Source: Robiginitomaculum sp.
Lineage (GTDB): Bacteria; Pseudomonadota; Alphaproteobacteria; Caulobacterales; Maricaulaceae
Direction of reading: 5' to 3'
DNA length: 8,159 nt
Assembly: GCA_002733735.2 (NCBI GenBank)
Contig: NVWT02000013.1
Location: 57,313 to 65,471, forward strand
The position numbers and the translations under genes were made by a program. The first letter of the stretch is position 1. Each line of letters starts with the position of its first letter. The notes below the pieces were generated by a model that was not told where the DNA came from, ran no database searches, and worked only from the letters and a program-made list of their open reading frames with translations. Below, piece by piece: positions 1 through 6,471 of the stretch.

Positions 1-1011
1 CCCGTCCAGCACGTCCAGCTTGGTAAGGGCAATTCCAGAAATACCGCCAATAGTTATTGCTTGTTTGACCATTACCGCATCAAACCAGCCACAACGACGC
101 TCTCTGCCGGTTACGGTTCCAAATTCTGCACCCCGCTCGCCAAGTCTTTGGCCGACATCATCATCAAGCTCGGTTGGAAACGGGCCAGAGCCAACTCTAG
201 TGGTGTAGGCTTTGGTAATTCCAAGTACATAGTTCAAACGGTGCGGGCCAATACCGGTACCACCGGCGGCCTGTCCGGCAATAGTGTTAGAAGAAGTAAC
301 AAACGGCCAAGTGCCATGATCAACATCGAGCATTGCGCCTTGCGCACCTTCAAACAAAATTTTCTGATCGGCTCTAACCGCATTATCCAAATGCTTCCAT
401 ACAGCACCGGCAAATGGTAATATTTGCGGAGCCATCGCCAATAAAGCATCGGTTAGTTCTTCGGCGACAACTTCTTCTAGCTCGTAACCACGACGCAAAG
501 CATTGTGGTGTTGCAACAAACTTTGAACCCGTTGCAGCAAAACTTCAGGATCTGCCAGATCAATCACCCGAATGGCTCTTCTGGCGGCCTTGTCCTCATA
601 GGCTGGACCAATGCCGCGCTTGGTGGTGCCAATTTTCTCCTTGCCCGCCGCCTGTTCTCTGGCGACATCAAGATCACAATGCAACGGTAAAATCAGACTA
701 GCATTTTCGGCAATGATCAGGTTTTCAGGATTAACCTTAATTCCTTGCTCGCCAACTCTAGCTATCTCGGCCAGCAATGCAGTCGGATCAATAACCACGC
801 CATTACCTATCACCGAAAGCTTACCGCCGCGTACAACTCCAGACGGCAATAATGATAGCTTATAAACCTCGCCATCTACGACCAAAGTATGTCCGGCATT
901 ATGGCCGCCTTGAAAACGGGCTACTACATCGGCTCTGGTCGATAACCAGTCAACGATCTTACCTTTGCCTTCATCGCCCCATTGCGATCCGACAACAACT
1001 ACATTGGCCAT
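1..1011 (-). CDS. purA: Adenylosuccinate synthetase PurA, partial (C-terminus beyond left edge)
   Basis: This cytoplasmic enzyme joins IMP and aspartate, using GTP, to make adenylosuccinate, the first committed step from IMP to AMP. The frame is open from the ATG at 1011 to base 1, giving 337 residues; the family is about 430 long, so roughly the last 95 are missing. Visible landmarks are the N-terminal GSQWGDEGKGK loop (residues 8-18, with catalytic Asp13), GGHNAGHT (35-42, with catalytic His41), GTTKRGIGPAYEDK (128-141), FEGAQGAMLDVDHGTWPFVTSSN (220-242), GGTGIGP (250-256), GPFPTEL (276-282) and GTVTGRERRCGWFD (298-311). Asp13 and His41 fall at the same numbers as in the E. coli enzyme. The start is well set: AGGAA (1017-1021) lies 5 nt upstream, just after the stop of the PagL-like gene 12 bp away, so the two are probably co-transcribed and translationally coupled. 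Identification is secure. Confidence 0.98.
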   Translation of the reverse strand, partial: MANVVVVGSQWGDEGKGKIVDWLSTRADVVARFQGGHNAGHTLVVDGEVYKLSLLPSGVVRGGKLSVIGNGVVIDPTALLAEIARVGEQGIKVNPENLIIAENASLILPLHCDLDVAREQAAGKEKIGTTKRGIGPAYEDKAARRAIRVIDLADPEVLLQRVQSLLQHHNALRRGYELEEVVAEELTDALLAMAPQILPFAGAVWKHLDNAVRADQKILFEGAQGAMLDVDHGTWPFVTSSNTIAGQAAGGTGIGPHRLNYVLGITKAYTTRVGSGPFPTELDDDVGQRLGERGAEFGTVTGRERRCGWFDAVMVKQAITIGGISGIALTKLDVLDG

Positions 1012-1016
1012 AATAA

Positions 1017-1021
1017 TTCCT
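1017..1021 (-). promoter_or_regulatory. Ribosome binding site of purA
   Basis: AGGAA read on the minus strand, 5 nt before the purA ATG and 2 nt after the TAG of the preceding gene. There is no room for a separate promoter in the 12-bp gap, so purA translation depends on message from upstream unless a promoter lies inside the preceding gene. Confidence 0.75.
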
Positions 1022-1023
1022 AA

Positions 1024-1614
1024 CTAATGTCCAAACTTACGTGACAAGCGAATACCTATATTATCAAGACCTTCATTACGCCCCTTCCCCAATATCTGCC
1101 CGTGCGACAAATGCTCAAAGACAATGCTTGCGTCCCATTGATCATTTACGTGAACGCCAAAGCCAAACACAGAACGAAACAATAAGTCCGAACCTAATAT
1201 CACCCGGGTGGCATCAAGACGGATACGAACGGGATCAGAAGGATTTGTTGGCAGGGAAGTAATGCCATCATGATAAACAATTCCAAAATCAAACTCAGCA
1301 AAATACTTAGAGCCAATATCGGTTTGCCAGGCCAACCCTGCCCCACCAAAATTGGTCAAGCCATCAGTATTGATTGAAAGATTAACGAACGGGCGCGGCG
1401 AGTAAGCCCACGTCAAAAACTGCGGCGAAGCAAAAACCACCTCGCCAGCAATATTAACTCCGCCCTCTTTGCCGCCGGCACCATTTCCGGTGACATTTAC
1501 GTCGTGGTCAAGAACGGCAAATCTAATTTCCTCAACCTGCGCCAATGCTGAACCACTAAATAAACCAAGCAAAAGCCCGCAGGTAAATAATGAAATTTGG
1601 ATTGTTCTTATCAT
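1024..1614 (-). CDS. PagL-type lipid A 3-O-deacylase (acyloxyacyl hydrolase family) precursor
   Basis: The 196-residue product starts with a clear signal peptide: MIR, a hydrophobic stretch at 7-20, and a likely cut after Ala-Leu-Ala (residue 25). The rest alternates short polar and hydrophobic strands, as in a small outer-membrane beta-barrel. The C-terminus reads FEHLSHGQILGKGRNEGLDN (166-185) then IGIRLSRKFGH. PagL enzymes use a His-x-Ser pair followed by an acidic residue about a dozen positions later; here His168, Ser170 and Glu181 fit that layout. PagL removes the 3-linked acyl chain from lipid A in the outer leaflet, so that is the likely role; the substrate is inferred. The start is supported by AGGGGG (1623-1628), about 8 nt upstream. 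The gene lies 70 bp after serA and 12 bp before purA on the same strand. Barrel proteins of this size diverge strongly, so the enzymatic role is less sure than the fold. Confidence 0.8.
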   Translation of the reverse strand: MIRTIQISLFTCGLLLGLFSGSALAQVEEIRFAVLDHDVNVTGNGAGGKEGGVNIAGEVVFASPQFLTWAYSPRPFVNLSINTDGLTNFGGAGLAWQTDIGSKYFAEFDFGIVYHDGITSLPTNPSDPVRIRLDATRVILGSDLLFRSVFGFGVHVNDQWDASIVFEHLSHGQILGKGRNEGLDNIGIRLSRKFGH

Positions 1615-1684
1615 CTCAACGTCCCCCTAGATTCGATATAGTCCATAGCATAAACCTTGGACGTATAATTGCCACCACCAACAG

Positions 1685-3259
1685 TTAAAATTTTAACGCA
1701 AATGCCTTTCGTACATGCGACAAGGATTTCACCGCCTCTAATGCCTGAGTGCTTATCGGAGCATCAACGCCGATTAGTGATACAGCGCGGGATCCACCAA
1801 TAGCTCGACCAAGGTTAAACGTTGCGATATTCACCTGATTTGCACCAAGTAATTTACCCAAAGCACCAATATGCCCCGGCTTATCTTCATTGGTTACATA
1901 AAGCATGTTTTCACAAAAAGGAGCATCTAACGACACATCATCAATTTGCATCACTCTGGGAATTCCAGCAAATAAGGTTCCGGCAAAGACACGCACACCA
2001 TCATCGCCTTCAAGTCGCAACTCGATAACCGAATCAACATCACCTGTTTGCTCCTCCAAGGTCTCAGCCAGATGTATGCCGCGCTCAGCTGCCATAACCG
2101 GCGCAGAAACCAAATTCACATCCGACAATATCGGCTTTAATACACCAGCCAAAGCCACAGATGATAATGGTTTTACATTAAGACTAGCTACCGCACCTTG
2201 ATAGACTATTTCAAAACGTTGCAAGCCAGATGACATGGTTTGCCCGGCCAGCTGTCCAAGCTTCTCAGCTAACGCTAAAAACGGCTTTAGGCGCGGCGCG
2301 TCTTCTGCGGAAACACTAGGAGCATTCAAAGCGTTCGATACTGCACCATTAACCAGAAAATCACTCATTTGACGGGCGACTTGAACTGCGACATTTTCCT
2401 GCGCCTCATGGGTTGAAGCACCCAAATGCGGAGTGCCAACAAAGTTAGGCAAAGTGAACAATGGGTTATCAATTACCGGCTCTGTAGCAAACACATCCAA
2501 TGCAGCAGCACGCACATGACCGCTTACCAAACCTGCATAAAGCGCGGTTTCATCAACCAAGCCACCTCTGGCACAATTTACAATCACCACGCCGGCTTTG
2601 GTTTGGTTCAAAGCATCAGCCGACAAGATATTCCTAGTTTGATCAGTTATCGGTGTGTGCAAACTAATTACATCTGACTTGGTTAGAAGCTCCGGTAAAT
2701 CGACTTTTCTAACACCAATTTCAATCGCTCGCTCGGCGGTTAAATACGGATCATATGCCAAAACATTCATTTTTAGACCCAAAGCCCGTTCGGCCACCAA
2801 TGCGCCAATATTACCACAACCTATTAGCCCCAATGTCTTGCCAAACAACTCGGTTCCAACGAACTTGGATTTCTCCCATTTACCGGCTCTGGTTGAACTA
2901 TCAGCCGCCGGAATATTGCGAGAACAAGCAAACATCATGGCAATCGCATGTTCAGCAGTAGTAACCGCATTACCAAATGGTGTGTTCATCACCACAATAC
3001 CTTTGGCACTAGCCGCAGGAATATCGATATTATCAACGCCAATGCCGGCTCGGCCAATGACTTTTAAGTTTGTTGCCTTAGCAATCAATTCTTCATCTGG
3101 TCTGGTTCTCGAACGAACTACGAGGCCATCATATTCGCCAATTGTTTCAAGTAATTCAGCTCGGGACATATCTGTTTTAACATCAGTCTCTACGCCATTT
3201 TCGTCAAACACCTGCAATGCCGCAGGAGATAATTTATCAGCAATTAATACTTTTGGCAT
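1685..3259 (-). CDS. serA: D-3-phosphoglycerate dehydrogenase SerA (long form with ACT domain)
   Basis: This cytoplasmic NAD-dependent enzyme oxidises 3-phosphoglycerate to 3-phosphohydroxypyruvate, the first step of serine synthesis. It has 524 residues, matching the long form also found in mycobacteria. In order: a substrate-binding part with VVRSRT (47-52) and GRAGIGVDNID (69-79); a Rossmann domain with GCGNIG (147-152) and Asp170 ending the second strand; catalytic Arg231 (NCARGGLVDE), Glu260 (ATEP) and His278 (GTPHLGAST); an intervening domain at about 313-446; and a C-terminal ACT domain (about 453-524) with NEDKPGHIG (457-465) and Asn477, the kind of site that binds serine for feedback inhibition. 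An ATG four codons earlier (3271) is in frame, but it forms part of the GGAGG ribosome site, so the ATG at 3259 is preferred. The gene follows serC by 122 bp, probably in one operon. Confidence 0.97.
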   Translation of the reverse strand: MPKVLIADKLSPAALQVFDENGVETDVKTDMSRAELLETIGEYDGLVVRSRTRPDEELIAKATNLKVIGRAGIGVDNIDIPAASAKGIVVMNTPFGNAVTTAEHAIAMMFACSRNIPAADSSTRAGKWEKSKFVGTELFGKTLGLIGCGNIGALVAERALGLKMNVLAYDPYLTAERAIEIGVRKVDLPELLTKSDVISLHTPITDQTRNILSADALNQTKAGVVIVNCARGGLVDETALYAGLVSGHVRAAALDVFATEPVIDNPLFTLPNFVGTPHLGASTHEAQENVAVQVARQMSDFLVNGAVSNALNAPSVSAEDAPRLKPFLALAEKLGQLAGQTMSSGLQRFEIVYQGAVASLNVKPLSSVALAGVLKPILSDVNLVSAPVMAAERGIHLAETLEEQTGDVDSVIELRLEGDDGVRVFAGTLFAGIPRVMQIDDVSLDAPFCENMLYVTNEDKPGHIGALGKLLGANQVNIATFNLGRAIGGSRAVSLIGVDAPISTQALEAVKSLSHVRKAFALKF

Positions 3260-3264
3260 TTCTG

Positions 3265-3269
3265 CCTCC
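3265..3269 (-). promoter_or_regulatory. Ribosome binding site that decides the serA start
   Basis: GGAGG on the minus strand, 5 nt before the ATG at 3259. The alternative in-frame ATG at 3271 overlaps this site and has no good site of its own, and the homologous N-terminus (PKVLIADKLSP) begins right after the 3259 ATG. The sequence before it is AT-rich, with several weak promoter-like hexamers but none convincing. Confidence 0.8.
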
Positions 3270-3346
3270 ATCTATATTTTATTAAAAGAAATTTTAGTTA
3301 GTTTTCTTTGCGATCCATCAACTTACAGAAAAGTTTTTAAGTGGTC

Positions 3347-3391
3347 GCAATCCTTTGCCGTAAAACCGGTTCCCACTTTTACTAGGATTGC
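3347..3391. repeat. Palindromic intergenic repeat overlapping the serC stop codon
   Basis: A nested inverted repeat. The outer arms are GCAATCC (3347-3353) and GGATTGC (3385-3391). The inner arms are GTAAAA (3360-3365) and TTTTAC (3377-3382). The centre is ACCGGTTCCCACT, in which GG and CC flank GAA on the minus strand and can close the tip. The serC TAG (3382-3384) lies inside it. The layout of short outer arms around an AAAACCGGTTCCCACTTTT core matches an element I recall as frequent in Rhizobiales intergenic regions; this is memory, not a search. On the serC-serA message it would fold as a hairpin between the cistrons. No U-run follows on the minus strand, so it is unlikely to be an intrinsic terminator. 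It may act in mRNA processing or simply be a REP-like element. Confidence 0.7.
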
Positions 3392-4593
3392 TCCGTACCC
3401 ACTTTTTGGGTCGATGGACTGTATGCGGCCAAAGCTTTATGATAAGCCCAGTCCAACCAAGGAGTTAGAAGTTGCAAATCGCTTTGCTCTATCGTTGCAC
3501 CACACCAGATGCGAAGCCCCGGCGGGGCATCACGATAACCACCAATGTCAAATGCTACTGCTTCTTGTTCCAGCAAAGCGCTCATTCGTTTTACCAAAGC
3601 CTTTTGCTCCCCGACCGGTAATGATCGAACCTCTGAATCGGCAAATTGCAAGCAAACTGCGGTATTTGAGCGCGTTTTCGGATCGGTACACAAAAAATCC
3701 ACCCACGAAGTTTGCGACACCCACTCCTTAAGCACTGCCAAATTGTCATCGCACCTTTTATGCAGCGCCTGCAAACCACCAATACTTAAGCCCCAATTTA
3801 AGGTATCAAGATAATCCTCGACACATAACATGCTCGGCGTATTGATGGTTGAACCGGTAAAAAAACTTTCGTTTATTTTGCCATTTTTGGTTAAGCGGAA
3901 AATTTTTGGAACCGGCCAAGCTGGCGTGTGACTTTCAAGTCGCTGCACCGCTCTAGGCGATAAAGCAATCATACCATGCGCAGCCTCGCCACCCATGACC
4001 TTTTGCCATGACCAAGTAGCTACATCTAGCTTATTCCAATCCAAACCTTGGGCAAATGCGGCTGACGTAGCGTCACAAATAGTTAAGCCAGATCGCTCAT
4101 CAGCAATCCAATCACCATTTGGCACCCGAACCCCAGAAGTCGTACCATTCCAAGTAAAAACCACATCGGCATCTTTGCGGACATCATCTAAATCCGGCAA
4201 AGCCCCATAAGCAGCATCCAACACCCGAACATCGGAAAGTTTTAGTTGCTGGCAAATGTCTGTTGCCCAACCTTTGCCAAAGCTTTCCCACACCAATACG
4301 TCCACCGGCTTTGGCCCCAGCAGGCTCCAAAGTGCCATCTCCATCGCCCCTGTATCAGAGGCAGCAGTGATACCAATTCGGTAATCATCAGGTATTTGTA
4401 ATAATTGACGCGACAGATCTATCGCTTGTTGTAAGCGTTGTTTACCAATTTCATGTCTATGGGAACGGCCAAGTGGCGCGTTTTGAAGGTTTGCAAGCGA
4501 CCAGTTTGGCCGTTTCTTACAAGGACCAGATGAAAATCTAGCATCATCAGGTCGATCCACCGGCATTGGTGCCGGTTTAACGTGAAGTATCAT
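3382..4593 (-). CDS. serC: Phosphoserine aminotransferase SerC (alphaproteobacterial type)
   Basis: This PLP enzyme of the cytoplasm transfers the amino group of glutamate to 3-phosphohydroxypyruvate, making O-phosphoserine, the second step of serine synthesis. The 403-residue product shows FSSGPCKKRP (20-29), LGRSHR (41-46) near the phosphate site, AASDTGAMEMALW (77-89), the CDATSAAF segment with Asp174 facing the PLP ring nitrogen, and SWQKVMGGEAAHG (195-207) with the PLP Lys198. The frame is open 69 bp upstream to an ATG at 4662, but that ATG would lie between the promoter -35 and -10. The ATG at 4593 is chosen because AGGAG lies just before it and homologues begin near VKPAPMPVDRP. Family members usually run about 370-390 residues. 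Here the last eight residues (QKVGTEQS) come from repeat sequence, so the tail is probably dispensable. It heads the operon with serA. Confidence 0.96.
   Translation of the reverse strand: MILHVKPAPMPVDRPDDARFSSGPCKKRPNWSLANLQNAPLGRSHRHEIGKQRLQQAIDLSRQLLQIPDDYRIGITAASDTGAMEMALWSLLGPKPVDVLVWESFGKGWATDICQQLKLSDVRVLDAAYGALPDLDDVRKDADVVFTWNGTTSGVRVPNGDWIADERSGLTICDATSAAFAQGLDWNKLDVATWSWQKVMGGEAAHGMIALSPRAVQRLESHTPAWPVPKIFRLTKNGKINESFFTGSTINTPSMLCVEDYLDTLNWGLSIGGLQALHKRCDDNLAVLKEWVSQTSWVDFLCTDPKTRSNTAVCLQFADSEVRSLPVGEQKALVKRMSALLEQEAVAFDIGGYRDAPPGLRIWCGATIEQSDLQLLTPWLDWAYHKALAAYSPSTQKVGTEQS
3392..3407. repeat. Second partial copy of the repeat core, inside the serC coding end
   Basis: On the minus strand AAAAGTGGG (3398-3406), followed by TACGG, repeats the AAAAGTGGGAACCGG core of the neighbouring palindrome (3366-3380) 26 bp away. 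It encodes the Lys-Val-Gly-Thr part of the SerC C-terminal tail. It looks like a half element or a duplication remnant. Confidence 0.55.
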
Positions 4594-4646
4594 ATTGTCT
4601 CCTATCCTCACTGGACAGGCGCGCACCATTGGGGGTGCGAGACCCA
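4594..4646 (-). ncRNA. serC leader RNA (structured 5' UTR, ribosome-site hairpin)
   Basis: The expected 5' UTR folds into two adjacent hairpins. The first has arms CGCACC (4634-4639) and GGTGCG (4622-4627) with a six-base loop. The second has arms CCTGTCC (4613-4619) and GGATAGG (4601-4607) closed by AGTGA: seven pairs with one G-U. The ribosome site AGGAGA (4598-4603) begins inside the 3' arm of the second hairpin, so folding would hide part of it. This matches the serC leader described by Rfam, a putative regulatory RNA before serC-serA operons in Alphaproteobacteria whose final stem overlaps the serC ribosome binding site. An alternative GGGT/ACCC pairing (4642-4645 with 4633-4636) competes with the first hairpin, which could allow switching. 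The ligand or effector is not known to me. Identity with the Rfam family rests on context and fold, not on a covariance search. Confidence 0.75.
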
Positions 4647-4651
4647 CGGCG

Positions 4652-4679
4652 AAAATAGACATTTACTTCAAAGCGTCAA
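4652..4679 (-). promoter_or_regulatory. Sigma-70-type promoter of the serC operon
   Basis: On the minus strand TTGACG (-35, 4674-4679) and TATTTT (-10, 4652-4657) are 16 bp apart. Transcription would begin near 4644-4646, giving a leader of about 50 nt that contains exactly the two hairpins before serC. The -35 has five of six consensus bases. The site lies in the 113-bp gap after the halogenase gene, so serC has its own promoter and need not be read from the halogenase transcript. Confidence 0.65.
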
Positions 4680-4706
4680 GCACCAACTAATATTTTTTAC
4701 TCAAGT

Positions 4707-6260
4707 CTAACCGAATTTGAAGCTTTCATCTTGAGCCGCCTCAATCAAATCCCGGTGGTTTGGCATCATTTTCACAGCATTTTCTTTTGCCAACTGCACA
4801 TTATTAAACTCTGCATCGGCTTGCCTGACAAATGGGAAAGCAGATTGATTACGAATAATATCTGGCTTAAAGCCCATGCCTAGAAGGATATATTGATAAA
4901 TCTCATGACTAAACAATCTATTATTAGAGTGAAAATCAGATACCTGCGGCAAACGGTATTTCCATAATTCTAATTTTTCCAACAGATAATCAGGAACAGA
5001 ATCATCGTTTCGGTTATCAATCCAAAATGCGCTATCATCTCTTTCGCTTAAATAATAATGCATTTTCACAAAAGACACAGCGTCTTCATAACGTTCACGC
5101 ATGGCACGATTAAAATGCTTAGCCGATACTTCAAAGTCTCCATAACGAGGGAAATAATCCCCAATCATCCGAATAGCAGCTTCAATTAGCACTATACCGG
5201 TTGCCTCCAACGGCTCCAAAAATCCTCCAGAAAGGCCGACTGACACACAGTTCTTAATCCAATGGGTTTCCCGATAGCCAGTTTTCATTTTTAATAATCT
5301 TGGCGAAGCATTCTTTGCTGACTTTCCAAGATATTCTTCCAAGACACGTTCTGCCTGTTCGTCGGTAGAGTGGCGGCTTGAATATACATGCCCTGTTCCC
5401 CGGCGATGACGTAAACCAATGTCCCATAACCAGCCAGCCTCTTGCGCTGTTGAAAGCGTACTGCTGGCAATTGGGCACATTTCGTCTTCATACGGGACTT
5501 GCGCCACCAAAGCACGATCAACAAATAAGACATCATCAACCGGTTTAAGTTTCGACCCCATTGTTTTATCAATCAAAACAGCGGCAAACCCAGTGCAATC
5601 AATAAACATGTCAGCTTCAAGCTCTTTACCATCTTCCAACTTAACCGAGGCAATTTCTCCATTTTCCTTTACATTAACCTTGTCTACCGTCCCGATAAGA
5701 TGTGTGATTCCCAACCGCAGTGAATGTTCTTTTAACAATTCTGCTAGTTTTCCAGCATCAAGATGATAGGCATAATTCATTGGCGCGAAGAAATTTTTAT
5801 CACCTTTTTGTTTTGGGGCTTTTTTTTCTTCACAAATTCCATGTTGAAAAGAAACGGAGTCGGAGAAAGAAGGATTAGTTTGGGCATGGCGAAAAGCCCA
5901 ATATGGTGCCAATTCTTCATGATTCTGGATCCGGTGCGGATTTTCAAACAAATTATAGTAAAAATGCTCCGGTGTATTGGGGTTAGTTTTCCAATTTACA
6001 AATTTAATACCCTGTTTGAATGTCGCATCAGCTTTGCGAATAAACTCCGCCTCATCAATTCCAATCAACCCCAATGTAGTGCGAATAGAAGGAAATGTAC
6101 CTTCGCCGACGCCAATCACAGGAATATCACTTGATTCAACTAAAGTAATTTTTACACCATTTGGAAGATCTGAGCCAAGGTGTCTGGCTAAATAAGCCGC
6201 AGCCATCCAACCTGCCGTACCACCGCCAACGATCAAAATACTATCAATGGTTTTGCTCAT
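4707..6260 (-). CDS. Flavin-dependent halogenase, tryptophan halogenase family
   Basis: The 517-residue product is full length for this family, which uses FADH2 and O2 to make hypohalous acid that halogenates an aromatic substrate, often tryptophan or another indole. The FAD-binding GGGTAGW is at 12-18. VIGVGEGTFPS is at 48-58. Catalytic Lys82 sits in ATFKQGIKFVNW and corresponds to Lys79 of PrnA. GWLWDIGLRHRRGTGHVYSS (276-295) covers the tryptophan motif, with IG in place of the usual IP. GLSGGFLEPLEATGI (342-356) holds Glu352, matching the catalytic Glu of PrnA, followed by Ala where PrnA has Ser. The start is backed by AAGGGA (6268-6273), 7 nt upstream. The enzyme needs a flavin reductase, none of which lies in the window. 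Its substrate cannot be told from sequence; free tryptophan should not be assumed. It is on the same strand as serC but ends before the serC promoter. Confidence 0.93.
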   Translation of the reverse strand: MSKTIDSILIVGGGTAGWMAAAYLARHLGSDLPNGVKITLVESSDIPVIGVGEGTFPSIRTTLGLIGIDEAEFIRKADATFKQGIKFVNWKTNPNTPEHFYYNLFENPHRIQNHEELAPYWAFRHAQTNPSFSDSVSFQHGICEEKKAPKQKGDKNFFAPMNYAYHLDAGKLAELLKEHSLRLGITHLIGTVDKVNVKENGEIASVKLEDGKELEADMFIDCTGFAAVLIDKTMGSKLKPVDDVLFVDRALVAQVPYEDEMCPIASSTLSTAQEAGWLWDIGLRHRRGTGHVYSSRHSTDEQAERVLEEYLGKSAKNASPRLLKMKTGYRETHWIKNCVSVGLSGGFLEPLEATGIVLIEAAIRMIGDYFPRYGDFEVSAKHFNRAMRERYEDAVSFVKMHYYLSERDDSAFWIDNRNDDSVPDYLLEKLELWKYRLPQVSDFHSNNRLFSHEIYQYILLGMGFKPDIIRNQSAFPFVRQADAEFNNVQLAKENAVKMMPNHRDLIEAAQDESFKFG

Positions 6261-6471
6261 TTACTTTTCCCTTTATGCGAAATTATTTTATTCGAGATAG
6301 CTTTTGCAATGAAACATACAAAACATTATCCCCAAAGCTCTTAACTGGATATATTACACAAAGCTTTTATGCAACAAGCATTAGGTGCGGCCTCTTGTCA
6401 TGCGGCTCAATATTGATGAGGGTCGCATTTCATTGTTTGACAGATGCCCATACAAGTGTCACCGCCATGTT
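6261..6471. other. Divergent intergenic region between halogenase and EamA transporter
   Basis: This 211-bp AT-rich stretch must carry the promoters for both neighbours. On the minus strand AAGGGA (6268-6273) serves the halogenase. Weak promoter-like pairs exist on both strands, for example TTAACT (6341-6346) with TTTTAT (6365-6370) reading rightwards, but none is strong enough to assign. Two similar stretches, AGCTTTTGCAA near 6299 and AGCTTTTATGCAA near 6362, could be a loose direct repeat. No clear operator palindrome was found. Confidence 0.5.

Noticed and set aside
61..420. Plus-strand open frame opposite purA
   Set aside because: It is the shadow of an intact purA frame with all family motifs. 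It has no ribosome site and no recognisable domain.
1641..1669. TATAAT on the plus strand between serA and the PagL-like gene
   Set aside because: The -35 position holds GTCCAT, which does not match, and such a promoter would only read antisense into serA.
3347..3391. Rho-independent terminator after serC
   Set aside because: The hairpin is good, but the following minus-strand sequence (GACCACTTAAAAACTTTT) has no immediate U-run, and serA of the same pathway follows. It fits better as an intergenic repeat.
2655..3731. Long plus-strand open frame (358 codons) opposite serA and serC
   Set aside because: It is antisense to two clearly identified genes and crosses their intergenic gap. The translation shows no domain and is Ser/Pro/Ala-rich, as expected from a mirrored reading frame.
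4594..4662. Longer SerC N-terminus starting at 4662
   Set aside because: This start would lie upstream of the predicted transcript start, would translate the structured leader, and adds residues not seen in SerC homologues.
5763..6134. Plus-strand open frame with a hydrophobic, Phe-rich stretch opposite the halogenase
   Set aside because: The Phe run is the complement of a Lys/Glu-rich stretch (EEKKAPKQKGDK) of the halogenase. It is not a real membrane protein.
6437..6442. Perfect TTGACA as -35 of the EamA gene
   Set aside because: No acceptable -10 lies 15-19 bp downstream (the bases there are GC-rich, around TCACCG), and the start codon would be too close.
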